The notes under the pieces were generated by a model, which was not told the origin of the DNA, searched no databases, and saw only the letters and a list, made by a program, of their open reading frames with translations. 64,000 bases of DNA. Source: Paraburkholderia sp. BCC1886. GTDB taxonomy: Bacteria; Pseudomonadota; Gammaproteobacteria; Burkholderiales; Burkholderiaceae. Shown piece after piece: positions 37,821-47,182 of this stretch (its first letter is position 1; the number at the start of each line of letters is the position of its first letter). Made by a program: the position numbers and the translations under genes. Where the stretch lies: contig NZ_CAAJGK010000041.1 of assembly GCF_900996245.1 (NCBI RefSeq), positions 533,382 to 597,381 on the forward strand, read 5' to 3'.

Positions 37821-38686
37821 GCGACTTCGTCATGGCCAGGCCTTCGCTCCCCGCGCGACTTTGGCGGCTCGTCGTCGACGTGCCGAGCCTGAGTATCGGC
37901 ATTCTCCTGCTGCTCGCAATCGTCGGGCTCGCGCTCGGTGCGCCGTATCTCACGCCGAACGATCCGCTCGATATGGTCGGCTCGCCGTTCACGTGGCCCG
38001 GCACCGACCCGGCGTTCCTGCTGGGCACCGACATGATGGGCCGCGACATGTTCAGCGGCATCGCCTACGGCGCGCGGGTATCGCTCGAAATCGGCGTGGC
38101 GGCCGGCTTGCTCGCCACGCTGTTCGGACTCGTGCTCGGCGCGGTGGCGGGCTTCTACGGCGGCCTCGTCGACAACGTGCTGATGCGCACCACCGAGTTG
38201 TTCCAGACCATGCCCGCGCTGCTGTTCACCATCGTGATGGTGGTGGTGCTGCATCCGGGCGTCGCGACCATCGTGCTGGGCGTGGCGCTGACCAGTTGGC
38301 CGCAGGTGGCGCGTCTGGTCAGAGCGGACGCGCTGCGGGTTAGCCGCGCGGAATACGTGCAGGCCGCGATCGTGGTGGGCATGAGCCGGCCGCGCATCGT
38401 GATGGTTCACGTGCTGCCGAACGTGGCGACCTCCGCGATCGTGATGCTGTCGATCCTCGCCGGCAATGCGATTCTGACCGAAGCGGTGCTGTCCTTTCTC
38501 GGTCTCGGCGATCCGAACGTGATGACGTGGGGCAGCATGATCGGTTCGGGCCGCGAAGCGCTGCAAACCGCGTGGTACATGACCGCGCTGCCGGGTTGTG
38601 CGGTGCTGGTAACGGTGCTGAGTCTGAACCTGATCGGCAATGGCCTGAACGACCTCGCCAATCCGCATCGCGGGAGGTCGCTATGA
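37817..38686 (+). CDS. DppC-type ABC permease
   Basis: The 289-residue permease has LGTDMMGRDMFSGIAYGARVSL (the GTDxxGRD hallmark of OppC/DppC), an EAA loop SRAEYVQAAIVVGMSRPRIV, and EAVLSFLGLGDPNVMTWGSM near the end. ATGA overlap with dppB-like stop indicates coupling. Longer frame from 37193 is a shadow of the previous gene. Confidence 0.93.
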   Translation: MSDFVMARPSLPARLWRLVVDVPSLSIGILLLLAIVGLALGAPYLTPNDPLDMVGSPFTWPGTDPAFLLGTDMMGRDMFSGIAYGARVSLEIGVAAGLLATLFGLVLGAVAGFYGGLVDNVLMRTTELFQTMPALLFTIVMVVVLHPGVATIVLGVALTSWPQVARLVRADALRVSRAEYVQAAIVVGMSRPRIVMVHVLPNVATSAIVMLSILAGNAILTEAVLSFLGLGDPNVMTWGSMIGSGREALQTAWYMTALPGCAVLVTVLSLNLIGNGLNDLANPHRGRSL

Positions 38687-39705
38687 ACTCCGTACCGCTG
38701 CTCGAAGTCGACAACCTGAACGTCGAGTTTGGCGGCAGGCGTGGCCGCGCTGTCGCGCCGGCCGTCACGCAACTGTCGTTCGAAATCCGCGCGGGCGAGA
38801 CGCTGGCGCTCGTCGGAGAGTCCGGTTGCGGCAAGTCCACCATCGCGATGGCGCTGATGGGCCTGCTCGATGCACAGGGCGCGCGCGTCGACGCGGCCCG
38901 CCTGCGCCTGGGCGGCACCGATCTGCTTCGGCTGCCGGAAGCCGCATGGCGCGAATTGCGCGGCGGCAGCATCGGCATGATCTTTCAGGACCCGCTCGCG
39001 GCGCTCAATCCGGTCCGGACGGTTGGCCGGCAGATCGGCGAGGCGCTGAAGCTGCATCGCGGTATCAGCGGCCGCGTTGCGCAGAGCGAAACGCTCGAAC
39101 TGCTGCGTCTGGTCGGCATACCCGAGCCGGCCCGGCGGATCGACGATTATCCGCACCGGCTGTCCGGCGGCATGCGGCAACGCGTGCTGATTGCGATGGC
39201 GCTAGCCGGTGAACCCCGCCTGCTGATCGCCGACGAGCCGACCACGGCGCTCGACGTGACCATCCAGGCGCAAATCCTCACGCTGCTCGCGAATCTGCAG
39301 CGGCAAACCGGCATGGCGATCCTGCTGATCACGCACGACCTCGGCATTGTCGGGCAACTGGCGCATCGCGTGGCGGTCATGTATGCCGGCCGCAAGATCG
39401 AAGAACGTGCGACGGCCGCGTTGTTCGACGCGCCACGCCATCCCTATACACAACGGCTGCTCGAAGCACGGCCGGGCCGCGGCATACGCGTGCGGCTCGC
39501 CGAGATCGCCGGCGCGGTGCCCGCGCCCGGCACGGTGGCGAACGGCTGTGCGTTCGCGCCGCGCTGCGAACTCGCGCATGCCGAGTGCCGTGCGGCCGTC
39601 CCGGCCTGGCAAGCGACCGAGGCCGGAGAGACGGGCGAGGGCGGCGTCGCGTGCGTGCTCGACGCGGCGTCTCAAGCCCGGTACAGGAGGCGCGATGCTG
39701 CTTGA
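38683..39705 (+). CDS. DppD-type ABC ATP-binding protein
   Basis: The 340-residue ATPase has Walker [11 protein letters not shown]-loop [13 protein letters not shown], signature LSGGMRQR, Walker [13 protein letters not shown] and a C-terminal oligopeptide/dipeptide domain with the [10 protein letters not shown] motif and Cys-rich [18 protein letters not shown], which in homologues can hold an Fe-S cluster. ATGA overlap with the permease gene. First of the two ATPases of the importer. Confidence 0.94.
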   Translation: MNSVPLLEVDNLNVEFGGRRGRAVAPAVTQLSFEIRAGETLALVGESGCGKSTIAMALMGLLDAQGARVDAARLRLGGTDLLRLPEAAWRELRGGSIGMIFQDPLAALNPVRTVGRQIGEALKLHRGISGRVAQSETLELLRLVGIPEPARRIDDYPHRLSGGMRQRVLIAMALAGEPRLLIADEPTTALDVTIQAQILTLLANLQRQTGMAILLITHDLGIVGQLAHRVAVMYAGRKIEERATAALFDAPRHPYTQRLLEARPGRGIRVRLAEIAGAVPAPGTVANGCAFAPRCELAHAECRAAVPAWQATEAGETGEGGVACVLDAASQARYRRRDAA

Positions 39706-40741
39706 AATCGATCGCGTGAGCGTTCGTTATGCCACGCCGCGCGGCGTGCTCAACGCCGTCGAGCAGGTATCGGTCGGCGTCGCGCGGGGCGAAACGCTCG
39801 GCCTCGTCGGCGAATCCGGTTGCGGCAAGAGTTCGCTGGGCAAGGTCATCGTGCGGTTGATCGAGCCGGCCGAAGGCACGATCCGTCTCGACGGCGCAGA
39901 CCTCGGCCAGTTGACGCGCGCGCAATGGCTGCCGTGGCGCCGCCGCATGCAGATGGTGTTTCAGGATCCGCTGAGCGCGCTCGATCCGCGCAAGACGGTG
40001 CGCCGGACCCTGACGCTGCCGCTGGAAGTGCACCGTATCGGCTCGTCGGCCGAACGGCGCGAGCGCGTGGATGCGCTGTTGCATCAGGTCGGCCTCGCCG
40101 CGTCGCTCGCGGACCGCTTGCCGCACGAACTGTCGGGCGGCCAGCGTCAGCGCGTGAATATTGCGCGCGCACTCAGCCTCGACCCGGACGTGCTGATCTG
40201 CGACGAGCCGGTGTCCGCGCTGGATGTCTCGCTGCAAGCTCAGGTGCTCAATCTGCTGTCCGATCTGCAGCGCGAACGCGCGCTGACCAGCCTCTTCATC
40301 AGTCACGATCTCGCGGCCGTCGGCTATCTGGCCGATCGCATCGCCGTGATGTATCTGGGGCAGATCGTCGAGGTGCTGCCGCGCGACGAACTCTGGCAGC
40401 ACGCGGCGCATCCGTACACGCAACTGCTGATCGAGTCGATTCCGACGCGCGGCGTGCCGCTGCCGCCGACCTCGTCGGCCGAGTTGCCGAGCCCGTTTGC
40501 ACCGCCACGCGGTTGCCGGTTCCAGCAGCGCTGTCCCCACGCGATGCCCGTGTGTCGCGAAACGCCGCCGCAGTTGACGACGGTCGGCACCACGCATGTC
40601 GTCGCCTGCCATCTGTATGGCGGCGGTGAAGCGGCGGCCGGTCCGGTCACGAAAACCATCGCATTGCCGGGCCGCCATGGCGCCGCGCAGGCCGAGCCTG
40701 CGGTCGAGCCGTGGCAGGCCGAATCCACGAGGAGTGTCTGA
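39695..40741 (+). CDS. DppF-type ABC ATP-binding protein
   Basis: The 348-residue ATPase has Walker [48 protein letters not shown] and the C-terminal HPYTQLLIESIP with CRFQQRCPHAMPVC. AGGAGG four bases before the ATG; overlaps the DppD gene by 11 bases. The extra 35-residue tail after the Cys block has no recognisable domain. Completes the five-part importer. Confidence 0.93.
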   Translation: MLLEIDRVSVRYATPRGVLNAVEQVSVGVARGETLGLVGESGCGKSSLGKVIVRLIEPAEGTIRLDGADLGQLTRAQWLPWRRRMQMVFQDPLSALDPRKTVRRTLTLPLEVHRIGSSAERRERVDALLHQVGLAASLADRLPHELSGGQRQRVNIARALSLDPDVLICDEPVSALDVSLQAQVLNLLSDLQRERALTSLFISHDLAAVGYLADRIAVMYLGQIVEVLPRDELWQHAAHPYTQLLIESIPTRGVPLPPTSSAELPSPFAPPRGCRFQQRCPHAMPVCRETPPQLTTVGTTHVVACHLYGGGEAAAGPVTKTIALPGRHGAAQAEPAVEPWQAESTRSV

Positions 40742-40742
40742 G

Positions 40743-40823
40743 TTGATTACCCGTCGCCAGTCGCGACTGAACGTCGCTCGCCTCAGTGCACGAAGCCTGA
40801 CCACGATTCCTGCTTACTTCTAA
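40743..40823 (+). CDS. Candidate 26-residue Arg-rich small ORF
   Basis: A perfect AGGAG (40730-40734) lies 8 bases before a TTG that opens a 26-codon frame. The peptide starts ITRRQSRLNVARL and ends TTIPAYF. It begins one base after the ATPase stop and stops 11 bases before the next gene, filling the only long gap (93 bases) in the run. It could be a true small protein, a translational-coupling device or a leader peptide; no attenuator hairpin is evident. Chance cannot be excluded. Confidence 0.35.
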   Translation: MITRRQSRLNVARLSARSLTTIPAYF

Positions 40824-40834
40824 CGCGGTGTCCC

Positions 40835-41992
40835 ATGTCGATCCAGTCTCCCGCCAGCTTTCCCGACAGCCCGCTCTCGCGGGCCCTTTCCCAACCGCTG
40901 ATGCTGGGCCTGTTCCTGCCGATCCAGAGCGGCGGCTGGTCCATGTCGACCTTGTCGCGCACGACCGACTGGAGCTTCGACTACAACGCGCGGCTGACCC
41001 GCAAGGCGGAGGAACTCGGTTTCGACCTGGTGTTCGGTCTCGCGCAATGGCTCGGCAAGGACGGCCACGGCGGCAAGATGCGCTACCGGCGCGAGTCGCT
41101 CGATTCGTTCATCACGCTGGCGTCGCTCGCGTCCATCACGCAGCGCATCCTGCTGATCTCCACGCTGCACATTCTCTACGGCAAGTGGCATCCGCTGCAT
41201 CTGGCGAAGTTCGGCGCGACGCTCGACCATATTTCCGGCGGCCGCTGGGGGCTCAACATGGTCACCGGTCATTCGGTGGACGAGGCCGAGATGTTCGGCC
41301 GCGAGGGCCATTTCGAACACGATCTGCGCTATGAAATGGCCGGCGAGTTCGTCGACCTGATGCAGCAACTGTGGTCGCTCGACGAGAACCTCGACTTCGA
41401 CGGCAAGTGGTATCGCGCGCGCAATGCGTTCGTGTCGCCCAAGCCGCGCTTCGGCCGGCCGGTGCTGGTCAACGCGACGAGTTCGCCCGCCGGTATCGAC
41501 TACGCCGCGCAACATTCCGACCTGATCTTCATCACGAGTTCGGCGGGCGCGCAGATCGACGCGGCGCTCGAGGTGTTGCCCGCCCACACCGCGCAGGTCC
41601 AGGCCCGCGCGAAATTCTACGGCCGCGAGGTTCGCACGCTGATCAATCCGACCATCGTCTGCCGGCCGACCGACCGTGAGGCGCTGGCCTATCTCGACGC
41701 GATCAACGCGCACGCCGACTTCGATGCGGTCGACGGCTTTTCCAACCGTCGCAGCGACGCGAAAGCGTGGAAAGGTCATCAGCGCGAACAGCGTGTGCTG
41801 GGCGGCAACATCCAGATCATCGGTTCGCCCGAGCATGTGGTGGACGACCTGTTGCGGCTGAAGGCGGCGGGCATCGACGGCGTGCAGTTGACCTTCTTCG
41901 ATTTCGAACCCGACCTGGCTTACTTCGGCGAGGCCGTGCTGCCGCTGCTGGAACAGGCGGGACTGCGGGTCCGCGTGCAACCCGCTGCCTGA
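40835..41992 (+). CDS. SfnG-like FMN-dependent monooxygenase (luciferase-like)
   Basis: The 385-residue LLM flavin monooxygenase has LMLGLFLPIQSGGWS, DYNARLTRKAEELGFDLVFGLAQW, LDHISGGRWGLNMVTG, HDLRYEMAGEFVDLMQQLW, PVLVNATSSPAGIDYAAQHSD and GSPEHVVDDLLRLKAAGIDGVQL. The pattern is close to SfnG, which converts dimethyl sulfone to methanesulfinate with FMNH2 and O2; the substrate here may differ. First enzyme after the importer and small ORF. Confidence 0.9.
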   Translation: MSIQSPASFPDSPLSRALSQPLMLGLFLPIQSGGWSMSTLSRTTDWSFDYNARLTRKAEELGFDLVFGLAQWLGKDGHGGKMRYRRESLDSFITLASLASITQRILLISTLHILYGKWHPLHLAKFGATLDHISGGRWGLNMVTGHSVDEAEMFGREGHFEHDLRYEMAGEFVDLMQQLWSLDENLDFDGKWYRARNAFVSPKPRFGRPVLVNATSSPAGIDYAAQHSDLIFITSSAGAQIDAALEVLPAHTAQVQARAKFYGREVRTLINPTIVCRPTDREALAYLDAINAHADFDAVDGFSNRRSDAKAWKGHQREQRVLGGNIQIIGSPEHVVDDLLRLKAAGIDGVQLTFFDFEPDLAYFGEAVLPLLEQAGLRVRVQPAA

Positions 41993-42003
41993 ACCCTTGC
42001 GTG

Positions 42004-42022
42004 GTCCGCCGCGACGGCGGAC
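42004..42022 (+). other. Intercistronic hairpin
   Basis: An 8-bp perfect stem (42004-42011 with 42015-42022) with a 3-base loop sits between the SfnG-like and acyl-CoA-dehydrogenase-fold genes, without a T-run. Likely an mRNA processing or stability element rather than a terminator. Confidence 0.45.
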
Positions 42023-42053
42023 ACGATCATCTGGATAGAACGGAGTTTTGACG

Positions 42054-43262
42054 ATGACAACGACCCATTCGAATCGATCCGGCGCGGTGCGCCCGGGCTC
42101 GCCGGAACTGCGTGAACTGGTCGCGGCAATTGCGCGCGACGCCGAAGCGCGCGATCGCGGCGAGGCCGACACGCGCGATGCGATCGCGCTGGTGCGCGAG
42201 GCGCGTCTCGGCGTGTTCCGCGTGCCCCAAGCCGAAGGCGGTGGTGGCGCGACGCTGCCCCAGTTGTACGAACTCGTGCTCGATCTGGCCGAGGCCGATT
42301 CGAACGTGCCGCACATTCTGCGCAACCACTTCGCGTTCGTCGAAAAGGCGCTGCGCGCGCGCGATCTGCCGCAATACCGGCGCTGGTTTCCGCTGGTGCA
42401 GGACAACGAGCTGTTCGGCCTCGGCGCGAGCGAACTGGGCACGCAGAACATCGGCGACGGTGACGGCAACACGCGGCTCGAAGCGCATGGCGACGGCTAT
42501 CGCCTGAGCGGCACCAAGTACTACAGCACCGGCAATTTCTATTTCGATCACATCGTCGTGAATGCGAAGACGGCGGACGGCCGCTTCGTCGGCGCGCGCG
42601 TGTCGGTGCGCCAGCCGGGTGTCGACGTGCGCGAAGACTGGGACGGCATCGGGCAGCGTCATACGGCGAGCGGCACGACGGTCTTCACGGACGTCGAAGT
42701 CGCGCCGCACGACGTGCTGGTACTGGCCGACGACGTGCGGATCGCGCATCAGGCGACCTTCGCCCAGTTGTATCTGACGACGATCGTCGCGGGCATTCTG
42801 CGGCGTATCGCCAAAGATGCGGTGCAACTCGTCTCGCAACGCAACCGCAACTACTACCACGCGGTCGCGCAGCGTCCCGCGGACGATCCGTTGCTGCAGG
42901 AAGCCGTCGGCGAAATACAGAGCGCGGCATTCGTCGCCGAGGCCGCGGTGCTGAATGCCGCGGGCGTGCTGGGCGAAGCGTTCGGGAGCGTCGCCAACGG
43001 CAAACCCGACGACGGCCTGTTCGTCGAAGCGGCGCTGCGCAGCGCGAAAGCGAAGGTGGTGATCGACCAGCTCGCGCTGCAATCGGCCACGCGGATTTTC
43101 GACGTGGGCGGTGCGTCGGCGGCGAAGCAGTCGGCGCAACTCGATCGGCACTGGCGCAACATCCGCACGATCGCCTCGCACAACCCGGGCATCTACAAGG
43201 CGCGCGTGCTCGGCGATCACGCGATCAACGGCGTGCCGCTGCCGACCGCAGCGTTCTTCTAA
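42054..43262 (+). CDS. Acyl-CoA-dehydrogenase-fold monooxygenase, SfnB/DszC relative
   Basis: The 402-residue flavoprotein has LVREARLGVFRVPQAEGGGGATL, HILRNHFAFVEKAL, SGTKYYSTGNFYFDHIVV, DDV then DWDGIGQRHTASGTTVF and the C-terminal ATRIFDVGGASAAKQSAQLDRHWRNIRTIASHNP. The IGQRxTASG and LDRHWRNxRT blocks match the sulfur monooxygenase group rather than fatty acyl-CoA dehydrogenases. CGGAG upstream supports ATG 42054. Probably consumes FMNH2 made elsewhere. Confidence 0.9.
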   Translation: MTTTHSNRSGAVRPGSPELRELVAAIARDAEARDRGEADTRDAIALVREARLGVFRVPQAEGGGGATLPQLYELVLDLAEADSNVPHILRNHFAFVEKALRARDLPQYRRWFPLVQDNELFGLGASELGTQNIGDGDGNTRLEAHGDGYRLSGTKYYSTGNFYFDHIVVNAKTADGRFVGARVSVRQPGVDVREDWDGIGQRHTASGTTVFTDVEVAPHDVLVLADDVRIAHQATFAQLYLTTIVAGILRRIAKDAVQLVSQRNRNYYHAVAQRPADDPLLQEAVGEIQSAAFVAEAAVLNAAGVLGEAFGSVANGKPDDGLFVEAALRSAKAKVVIDQLALQSATRIFDVGGASAAKQSAQLDRHWRNIRTIASHNPGIYKARVLGDHAINGVPLPTAAFF

Positions 43263-43298
43263 GCGACGTCCCCTCCGTTACTTTCCACTAGCCCGACC

Positions 43299-44963
43299 AT
43301 GAGCCAATCCAACCTTCCGCTGATCGCCCCCGCCGCGTTGCGCGCCGCTCTCGCGGCCCGCCGCGAAATCGCCATCCTCGACGTTCGCGAAGAGGGCGTG
43401 TCCGCCCGCCGCCGGCTGTTCTATTCATCGATCGCGCCGATCGGCCGTCTCGGCCTCGTCGTCGGCCAACTCGTGCCGCGCTTCACCACGCCCATCGTGC
43501 TGGTGGACGAAGCGGGCGAAACCACGCCGCGCGCGGCGGCGTTGCTGCGCCGCTTCGGCTACACCGACGTGTCGATTCTCGAAGGCGGCGTGAGCGGCTG
43601 GGAGTCCGCGGGCTTCGAAGTGTTCACCGGCACCAACGTGCCCGGCAAGGCGTTCGGCGAGATCATCGAGCACCGGCTGTCCACACCCAATATCGATTCG
43701 GCGACGCTCAAGCAGTTGCAGGATGCCGACCACGACCTCGTGGTTCTGGATAGCCGGCCGTTCCCCGAGTACCAGACCATGAACATTCCGGGCGGTGTGG
43801 AATGCGCGGGTGCGGAACTCGTGTATCGCGCGCTCGCGGCCGCGCCGTCGCCCGACACGTTGATCGTCGTGAATTGCGCGGGACGCACCCGCAGCATTCT
43901 CGGCGCGCAATCGCTCGTCAATGCCGGGATTCCGAACCCGGTGGCGGCGCTTACGGGCGGCTCGATGGGCTGGCTGCTCGAAGGCTTCGAACTGCAGCGC
44001 GGCCAGATTCGCACCGCGCCGCGTCCCGACGATGCCACGCTCGCCGAGACGCAAGCTCTTGCACGGCAAGCCGCCGCGAAAGCAGGCGTGGTGGAGATCG
44101 ACCGCGCCACGCTGGCGCGCTTCGAAAGCGAAGCCGGCACGCACACGCTGTACCGCTTCGACGTGCGCGATCCGCGCGAATACGAAACGGGGCATCGCGT
44201 GGGCTGGCGTTCGGCGCCCGGCGGTCAACTGGTGCAGGCCACCGACGAATACGTGGGCACCCTGCATGCCCGCGTGGTGCTCAGCGACGACGACGGCGTA
44301 CGCGCGCGCATGACGGCTTCGTGGCTCGTTCAGCTGGGCTACCTGGAGGTGTTCGTGCTGAACGACGACGACGCGTCGCCGGCCTTCGAAACCGGCGCCG
44401 AGCGCTCGTTGATTTTTCGCACGCCAGGCCGCACGCAATGGATCGACGCCGACCATCTCGCGCAGGCGCTCGAACAGGGCAACGCGCTCGTGATCGACGT
44501 GGACAGCAGCCTGGATTTTCGCCGCGCGCATATCGCCGGGGCCCGCTTCGTGGCCGCCAGCGCACTGGAAGAACGGCTCGCCGAGATCGACGACACCTCG
44601 CGTCGACTCGTGCTGACGTCGGGCGACGGCGTGCTCGCGGGGCTGCTCGCCAGCCAGTTGCGCGAGCGGCGTCCCGGCGTGGCGGCGCTGCTCGGCGGCA
44701 CGCAGCGCTGGCTCGCGCTCGGCCTCGCGCAGGCGAGCGGCGACGAAGGCAACCTCACCGGCGACGACGACGCGTGGTACAGCCCGTACGCGTACGCGCA
44801 GGAAGAGGGCGCCCGGCAGATGCAGGCCTATCTCGCCTGGGAGTTGCAACTGCCGGCGCAACTCGAACGCGACGGCCTCGCGTCGATCGACGTGATCGAC
44901 TTCGACACGCCGACGTATGCCCGCAGCGCGGCGCGTCTCGCCAGTTTGCGCGAGACGACCTGA
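43299..44963 (+). CDS. Four-repeat rhodanese-like sulfurtransferase with one catalytic Cys, first copy
   Basis: The 554-residue protein has four rhodanese-homology repeats, near residues 8-115, 130-235, 265-365 and 385-475. Only repeat 2 has an active-site cysteine (Cys193 in VVNCAGRTRS). The equivalent loops elsewhere read VLVDEAGETTP, VVLSDDDGVRA and LVLTSGDGVLA, without Cys. Repeats keep the D-V/S-R-xx-x-E/Y entry motif (LDVREEG, LDSRPFPEY, FDVRDPREY). A final 70-residue segment (YAYAQEEGARQMQAYLAWELQLP) is shared with the 49068 paralogue. No signal peptide, so cytoplasmic. Likely handles sulfane sulfur or sulfite produced by neighbouring monooxygenases; exact reaction unknown. Confidence 0.9.
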   Translation: MSQSNLPLIAPAALRAALAARREIAILDVREEGVSARRRLFYSSIAPIGRLGLVVGQLVPRFTTPIVLVDEAGETTPRAAALLRRFGYTDVSILEGGVSGWESAGFEVFTGTNVPGKAFGEIIEHRLSTPNIDSATLKQLQDADHDLVVLDSRPFPEYQTMNIPGGVECAGAELVYRALAAAPSPDTLIVVNCAGRTRSILGAQSLVNAGIPNPVAALTGGSMGWLLEGFELQRGQIRTAPRPDDATLAETQALARQAAAKAGVVEIDRATLARFESEAGTHTLYRFDVRDPREYETGHRVGWRSAPGGQLVQATDEYVGTLHARVVLSDDDGVRARMTASWLVQLGYLEVFVLNDDDASPAFETGAERSLIFRTPGRTQWIDADHLAQALEQGNALVIDVDSSLDFRRAHIAGARFVAASALEERLAEIDDTSRRLVLTSGDGVLAGLLASQLRERRPGVAALLGGTQRWLALGLAQASGDEGNLTGDDDAWYSPYAYAQEEGARQMQAYLAWELQLPAQLERDGLASIDVIDFDTPTYARSAARLASLRETT

Positions 44964-44996
44964 CCGGCCCGACGACTCCTTGCCTGGGACACGACC

Positions 44997-46322
44997 ATGA
45001 GTGCGCGTCGCACCTTGCACCTGAACACCAACGTCACCGGCACCGGCCGTCATCCGGCCGGTTGGCGCACGCTCGACAATCCGAAGTCGATCACCGATCT
45101 CGGCTTCTTTACCGCGATCGCGCAGATCGCCGAGCGCGGCAAGCTCGACGCGGTGTTTCTGTCCGATTCGCTCGCGCTGCGCGGTCATGCGAACGGTCCT
45201 GCGCAATCGCTGGAACCGACCGTGCTGCTCACCGCGCTCGCCGGGCTCACGCAACACGTCGGGCTGATCGGCACCGCGTCGACGACCTTCAGCGATCCGT
45301 TCAATCTCGCGCGCCGTTTCGCTTCGGTGGATCACCTGAGTGCAGGGCGCGTCGCGTGGAACGCGGTGACCACCTACGACCCGGAAGCGGCCGCCAACTT
45401 CAGCCTCGCACGAGCGCCGGAAAAAGCGGAGCGCTACGAACGCGCGGACGAGTTCGTCGACGTCGTGCTGAAGCTGTGGGACAGCTGGGAGGACGATGCG
45501 CTGGTGGCCGATGCCGCGAGCGGACGTTACGCGGACACGGCGCGCGTGCATGCGATCGAGCATGCGGGCCGCCACTTCCAGGTGCGCGGGCCGCTGAATC
45601 TGCCGCGTAGTCCGCAAGGGCGTCCGGTGCTAGTGCAGGCCGGCGGCTCGGAAGCGGGCGTCGAGCTGGCCGCGCGTCGTGCCGATGCGGTGTTCACCGC
45701 GCAGACCACGTTCGAAGGCGCGCAGGCGTTTTATCGTGACATCAAGGCGCGTGCCGCCGCGCATGGACGCGACCCGGAACATCTGCTCGTGCTGCCGGGT
45801 TTCTATCCGGTCATCGGCGGCACGCTGGACGAGGCGCGGCGCCGTAAAGCGGCGATGGACGATCTGCTCGATCGTGGCGCCGAACTCAGGAAGTTCGCCG
45901 GCGCGCTGGGCGTCGATGCCGCCGATCTGCAACTCGACGCGCCCTTGCCGTACGCGCTGATCGATCGGGGCACGCGCGACGACGTGTCGCGCGGTTTCAT
46001 CCGCTCGACGGTACTGCTCGCGCAGAGCGAAAACCTGACGGTGCGCGATCTGCTCGATCGCAATCCGGGCGCGCACCGGATGCTGGTCGGCACGCCGGAA
46101 ACCATTGCCGACGATATCGAGCGCTGGTTCGCCGGACGCGCGGCGGACGGTTTCAACCTCAACGCGGATGTGTTTCCGTCCGGGCTCGCGGACTTCGTCG
46201 ACCACGTCGTGCCGCTGCTGCAAAGCAAGGGCATTTTCCGGCGCGAGTACGAGGGCACGACCTTGCGCGAGCATTACGGCCTGCCGCGTCCGGCGAGTCG
46301 GTCCGCCGCCCGCCACCGCTGA
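44997..46322 (+). CDS. NtaA/SnaA/DszA-family FMN-dependent monooxygenase
   Basis: The 441-residue LLM enzyme has LHLNTNVTGTGRHPAGWR, LDAVFLSDSLAL, VGLIGTASTTFSDPFNLARRFASVDHLS (positions about 95-122), RVAWNAVTTYDPEAAANF, ERYERADEFVDVVLKLWDSWEDDA and PVLVQAGGSEAGVELAARRADAVFT. These motifs place it with DszA/NtaA. It is distinct from the 11507 enzyme, so the organism likely covers several organosulfur substrates. It lies directly before an Ssu-type importer. Confidence 0.92.
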   Translation: MSARRTLHLNTNVTGTGRHPAGWRTLDNPKSITDLGFFTAIAQIAERGKLDAVFLSDSLALRGHANGPAQSLEPTVLLTALAGLTQHVGLIGTASTTFSDPFNLARRFASVDHLSAGRVAWNAVTTYDPEAAANFSLARAPEKAERYERADEFVDVVLKLWDSWEDDALVADAASGRYADTARVHAIEHAGRHFQVRGPLNLPRSPQGRPVLVQAGGSEAGVELAARRADAVFTAQTTFEGAQAFYRDIKARAAAHGRDPEHLLVLPGFYPVIGGTLDEARRRKAAMDDLLDRGAELRKFAGALGVDAADLQLDAPLPYALIDRGTRDDVSRGFIRSTVLLAQSENLTVRDLLDRNPGAHRMLVGTPETIADDIERWFAGRAADGFNLNADVFPSGLADFVDHVVPLLQSKGIFRREYEGTTLREHYGLPRPASRSAARHR

Positions 46323-46354
46323 TAGCAGCGCTTTATTTCACCTTAGGGACTCGT

Positions 46355-47182
46355 ATGTCACCAAGAGAATCGACTTTGACGGCGGCTCCGGTCGCCGCGC
46401 TCGCAGCGGGCCCGTCGCGGTTCACGACGCTGCGCGAGCCGTTGCTGCGCGCCATCGTGCCGGTGCTGCTCATCGTGGTGTGGCAACTGGCTTCGTCGCT
46501 GGGTCTGGTCAGCGAGTTCGTGTTGCCCGCGCCGGCTTCGGTGCTCGCGGCGTATCGCGAACTATGGCAAGCGGGTGATCTCCAGGATGCGCTCAAGATC
46601 TCGCTCGCGCGTGCTGCGCTCGGGCTGCTGATCGGCGGTGGCACCGGGCTGTTGCTCGGCGTCGCGGCCGGCTTGAGCCGACCCGCGGAACGCGGCTTCG
46701 ATACGGTGCTGCAAATGGTGCGGACCATTCCGTTCATCGCACTGGTGCCGATTTTCGTGGTGTGGTTCGGCATCGGCGAGGTGTCGAAGATCGCGCTGAT
46801 CGTCGGCGCGTCCATCTCGCCGATGTACCTGAGCACGTACCACGCGATTCGCGGCATCGATCCGAAACTGCTGGAACTCGGCCGCACGTTTCACCTGTCG
46901 CGCGGGCATCAGATACGTCTCATCATTCTGCCGACCGCGCTGCCCGGAATACTCGTCGGCGTGCGCTATTCGGCGGCCATCGCGCTGCTCGCGCTGGTCG
47001 CGGCCGAGCAGATCAACGCGAGCGCCGGCATCGGTTTCATTCTGAACAACGCCAACCAGTTCCAGCGGACCGACATCATCATCGCCGGCATTCTGGTGTA
47101 TGCCGTGCTCGGTATCGGCGTGGATGCGCTATTGCGGCTCGTCGAGCGCAAGGTGCTCGTGTGGAGAGGTGCGCATGTCTGA
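46355..47182 (+). CDS. SsuC/TauC-type ABC permease
   Basis: The 275-residue inner-membrane permease has about six spans, the EAA loop GRTFHLSRGHQIRLIILPTALPG (residues about 175-197) and FVLPAPASVLAAYREL near the N-terminus, typical of sulfonate/taurine/nitrate importers. GDLQDALKISLARA starts the binding-protein-dependent transport domain. Ribosome site lies in the 32-base gap after the monooxygenase. Works with the next two products. Confidence 0.93.
   Translation: MSPRESTLTAAPVAALAAGPSRFTTLREPLLRAIVPVLLIVVWQLASSLGLVSEFVLPAPASVLAAYRELWQAGDLQDALKISLARAALGLLIGGGTGLLLGVAAGLSRPAERGFDTVLQMVRTIPFIALVPIFVVWFGIGEVSKIALIVGASISPMYLSTYHAIRGIDPKLLELGRTFHLSRGHQIRLIILPTALPGILVGVRYSAAIALLALVAAEQINASAGIGFILNNANQFQRTDIIIAGILVYAVLGIGVDALLRLVERKVLVWRGAHV

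Noticed and set aside
43425..45617. 730-codon reverse frame opposite the first rhodanese and monooxygenase
   Set aside because: It crosses two well-supported genes and has low-complexity Arg/Ala composition without recognisable motifs.
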